A stretch of DNA of 64,000 bases, taken from Desmonostoc muscorum LEGE 12446. Its GTDB lineage: Bacteria; Cyanobacteriota; Cyanobacteriia; Cyanobacteriales; Nostocaceae. Position 1 is the stretch's first letter; every line of letters begins with the position of its first letter. The stretch is from contig NZ_JADEXS020000001.1 of assembly GCF_015207005.2 (NCBI RefSeq), positions 3,720,001 to 3,784,000 on the forward strand, read 5' to 3'. Shown one piece after another: positions 61,874 to 64,000 of the stretch. The position numbers and the translations under genes were made by a program. A model generated the notes under the pieces. The model did no database searches. It had not been told where the DNA came from and saw nothing but the letters and a program-made list of their open reading frames with translations.

Positions 61874-62605
61874 ATGACCTATTGCCTTAGAATTGCTGAC
61901 CTACCTACAAATGAGCGTCCCCGTGAACGGCTAATGACGCATGGTGCCAAAATTTTAGGCACAGCCGAGTTAATCGCAATTCTGCTAGGCACTGGTCAAG
62001 GACCGGGGAAACTGTCTGCTGTGGGTTTGGGACAATATATTTTGAGTGAATTAGGCAAGCACCAACGCGATCCTTTGGCAGTTTTGCGAGAAGTTACACC
62101 TGCTGAATTAATGCAAATTTCTGGTGTGGGTCCGGCCAAAGCAACAAGTATCTTAGCTGCAATTGAATTGGGCAAACGTGCTTTTCAATCTCGTCCTTCT
62201 GAAGGCACACTAATTGATAGTCCACTTGCTGCTGCTGCTACCCTCAGTCAAGATTTGATGTGGCAAACAAAAGAACGTTTTGCAGTGCTGCTGTTAGATG
62301 TTAAGAATCGTTTGCTAGGCACGCAAGTAATTACTATTGGCACCGCAACTGAAACCCTAGCTTCTCCCCGTGAAATTTTTCGGGAAGTCATTCGTCAAGG
62401 CGCAACGCGAGTAATAGTTGCACACAACCATCCTTCTGGTAATCTTGAACCCAGCCAAGAAGATATAGAATTGACGCGCCAGTTGTTAGCAGGGGCACAG
62501 TTTTTGGACGTTCCACTACTAGATCATCTCATTTTGGGTGATGGCAATCATCAAAGTTTACGAGAACTGACAACCTTGTGGGATGAACATCCGCAGGGGG
62601 ATTAG
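61874..62605 (+). CDS. radC: RadC-family JAMM protein
   Basis: The 243-residue product has an N-terminal helix-hairpin-helix region (I-S-G-V-G-P-A-K-A) and a C-terminal JAMM/MPN domain with the metal motif H-N-H-P-S-G-x-x-x-P-S-x-x-D (about residues 187-200). The family is common on chromosomes and mobile elements. The old link to recombination repair is doubtful, and the activity is unknown. The ATG at 61874 follows an A/T-rich leader. The stop runs directly into a repeat block. Confidence 0.9.
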   Translation: MTYCLRIADLPTNERPRERLMTHGAKILGTAELIAILLGTGQGPGKLSAVGLGQYILSELGKHQRDPLAVLREVTPAELMQISGVGPAKATSILAAIELGKRAFQSRPSEGTLIDSPLAAAATLSQDLMWQTKERFAVLLLDVKNRLLGTQVITIGTATETLASPREIFREVIRQGATRVIVAHNHPSGNLEPSQEDIELTRQLLAGAQFLDVPLLDHLILGDGNHQSLRELTTLWDEHPQGD

Positions 62606-62815
62606 GGGGACGCGGGGAGGCAGGGGAGGCAGGGGAGGCAGGGGAGGCAGGGGAGGCAGGGGAGGCAGGGGAGGCAGGGGGAGTAAAGAGAAATTTTTAG
62701 TATTTTTTACTACCTCGATATCCATGAATAAACTTATTTCTTTGTCTCCCCCTGCTCCCCCTGCTCCCCCTGCTCCCCCTGCTCACAAAATCGCGTTGCT
62801 CCCCTCCCCACTCCC
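62596..62815. repeat. Large inverted tandem repeat after radC
   Basis: About eight GGCAGGGGA units (62619-62681) face a CCCCCTGCT array (62748-62781) and CCCCACT units. The arms are complementary and could form a long hairpin 60-70 bases apart. Confidence 0.85.
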
Positions 62816-63442
62816 CTTTATTTTGGAGATTTAAATTGCTCAAAAAATAAAATTTTTTTACTTCACAAACATTTACAAAATATCTCTTAACTTCAGATGT
62901 TAAGTTACTAAAATTCAGTTGATAAAATAAGAATTATATTGCATGATTCAATTAACTGCATTAGTAGACATAATAGTTGAAAATGTAGTAATTCAGGAGC
63001 AGGACTGATTTTAGTTTCACATTATTCCTTTACTGGCTGCAAGTTTTTGCTGCCTTTGTGATTTTGCCGCGAATTTGCGATCGCGACCATTTTTATAGAG
63101 GTCATTTATAAAGCAAATATTAAAATTAGGTTATGAAAGGCATGACTAATACTAGATTATGCCGTCAATAGTTGTTGTTGTGTTCAGCAAAATTGCAGGT
63201 GTAAATTCTTAACTAATTTACGATTTTAGACGCTATAACACACCATTAATTGCCGTGGATTGCACAGCTTTAATGACTAAAATAACTAAAACTTTTCTTT
63301 ATAAATTAACTCTTAAAAATATCGGTCAACGTCAATAAGTTTGTTATTTTATTCTAGGCAGACTCAAGGAAAGCTTTAACATCAAATATCCTTGAATCTA
63401 GAGTTGACGAAATTTGAAATAATTTGCCAGGAGATGAAAATC
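62816..63442. other. AT-rich leader region before the peroxidase gene
   Basis: About 630 bases with no gene, clear hairpin or known RNA element. The last bases hold a ribosome-binding site AGGAG (63429-63433). Confidence 0.4.
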
Positions 63443-64000
63443 ATGTTTGGAATTCCGTGGCATAAATTGCCGACTCCTCTTGGACTTTTAAAATTAGTTC
63501 AATTCCGTGGAAAGCTGCGGCGGGAGAACCTCCACGATACTTCGCAACTACCCAATAGCGACAAGCTACCTAAACCTGTTCCGAGCGCAGATGGGCGTCA
63601 TTTGAAGGTTCGCACCGCAGATGGCAGCTACAATGACCTTGAACATCCAGAAATGGGTATGGCTGGAACTCGTTTTGGGCGCAATGTGCCGCTGCAAGAT
63701 GCGAAATTTGATGAAAAAAACATACTCACCCCAAATCCCCGCACTGTCAGCCGAGTGTTATTGGCACGAGATGAATTTCAACCTGCAACAATCTTGAATC
63801 TACTCGCTGCTTCATGGATTCAATTTCAAACACATGATTGGTTTAGTCATGGTGGGAACCAGCGCAATAACAAATTTGAAATTCCTGTAGAGCAGGATGA
63901 CCCGTGGTTAACAGAACACGAGTCTCTAACAATCAACAAAACCTTAGAAGACAAAACCCGGACTGGAGATACTAAAAATCCTCCCAGTTTTATTAATGAA
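63443..64000 (+). CDS. Animal-type heme peroxidase / fatty-acid dioxygenase-like, partial
   Basis: The frame stays open to the window end (186 codons), so the C-terminal part is missing. The part seen includes R-V-L-L-A-R-D-x-F-Q-P, then N-L-L-A-A-S-W-I-Q-F-Q-T-H-D-W-F. The last motif carries the distal heme His (His131) and is shared by animal-type peroxidases, linoleate diol synthases and alpha-dioxygenases. The T-H-D-W-F form points to the fatty-acid dioxygenase side. The start at 63443 has AGGAG nine bases upstream; the ATG at 63434 is directly next to it and less likely. The product would use fatty acids or peroxide as substrate. Confidence 0.75.
   Translation, partial: MFGIPWHKLPTPLGLLKLVQFRGKLRRENLHDTSQLPNSDKLPKPVPSADGRHLKVRTADGSYNDLEHPEMGMAGTRFGRNVPLQDAKFDEKNILTPNPRTVSRVLLARDEFQPATILNLLAASWIQFQTHDWFSHGGNQRNNKFEIPVEQDDPWLTEHESLTINKTLEDKTRTGDTKNPPSFINE

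Noticed and set aside
62583..62834. ORF of Gly/Arg repeats after radC
   Set aside because: It is a translation of the GGCAGGGGA array and its complement; no start signal.
1..64000. Search for tRNA, rRNA and CRISPR features
   Set aside because: Reading both strands of the gaps showed no cloverleaf, rRNA segment or repeat-spacer array; a tRNAscan/Infernal run would be the decisive check.

Overview
The window looks like chromosome of a filamentous, probably heterocystous cyanobacterium (order Nostocales, Nostoc/Anabaena/Calothrix type). It carries oxygenic-photosynthesis genes (psb27, ndhF1, ndhD1, an rbcR-type LysR regulator) and many copies of the HIP1 octamer GCGATCGC. It is also full of the short tandem repeats typical of these genomes (CCCCAGT, GGGAGATGA, TTAGTCA, CCCATG types) and has a PEP-CTERM surface protein. 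No rRNA, tRNA or CRISPR array was seen. Both ends cut genes: a thioredoxin-domain protein on the left and a heme peroxidase on the right.

Layout. 1-9.0 kb: mobA, an alpha/beta hydrolase, a GH10-like lipid-exported protein, psb27, cofH, a GT39-like membrane glycosyltransferase and an Ig-like membrane protein. 9.2-15.2 kb: metal homeostasis. A cbtB-like cobalt gene faces an iron-uptake cluster (Tat-exported multicopper oxidase, helix-hairpin-helix lipoprotein, ferritin-like protein, FTR1 permease), which is followed by a convergent Fe/B12-type binding lipoprotein. The iron cluster starts behind a TTGACA promoter that overlaps a Fur-box-like palindrome. 16-23 kb: polA, a PEP-CTERM protein, a HAD phosphatase, a catalytic-domain-less ArgRS relative and a Crp-family regulator. 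23-29 kb: an unusual cassette of three periplasmic binding proteins sharing one N-terminal membrane anchor, behind a four-Cys Ser/Thr kinase. 29-38 kb: rbcR, an NnrU/Z-ISO-like gene, a thioredoxin, ndhF1 and ndhD1.

ndhF1 and ndhD1 are separated by a 2.3 kb accessory island. It holds an Abi-like gene, a decayed RelE-type toxin-antitoxin pair, and between those remnants an apparently intact hicBA pair whose 3' end runs into an attC-like (integron recombination site) sequence. 38-56 kb: a Rpn/DUF4351 nuclease, a large histidine kinase, a Uma2 gene, a MATE-led operon, clpB, a SRPBCC protein, scpA, a sugar nucleotidyltransferase, speA, ndk and a TerC gene.

56.7-61.2 kb: a tight four-gene operon (ORF115, ZorA-like motor stator, ZorB-like OmpA protein, EH_Signature protein). 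It resembles the Zorya anti-phage system but lacks the ZorD helicase or ZorE nuclease, so it is the best candidate here for an undescribed variant. 61.9-64 kb: radC, then a long repeat-filled gap and a fatty-acid-dioxygenase/peroxidase-like gene.

Short tandem repeats sit in many gaps, often as a G-rich arm followed by a C-rich arm that could form long hairpins. In at least three places they have grown into coding sequence.
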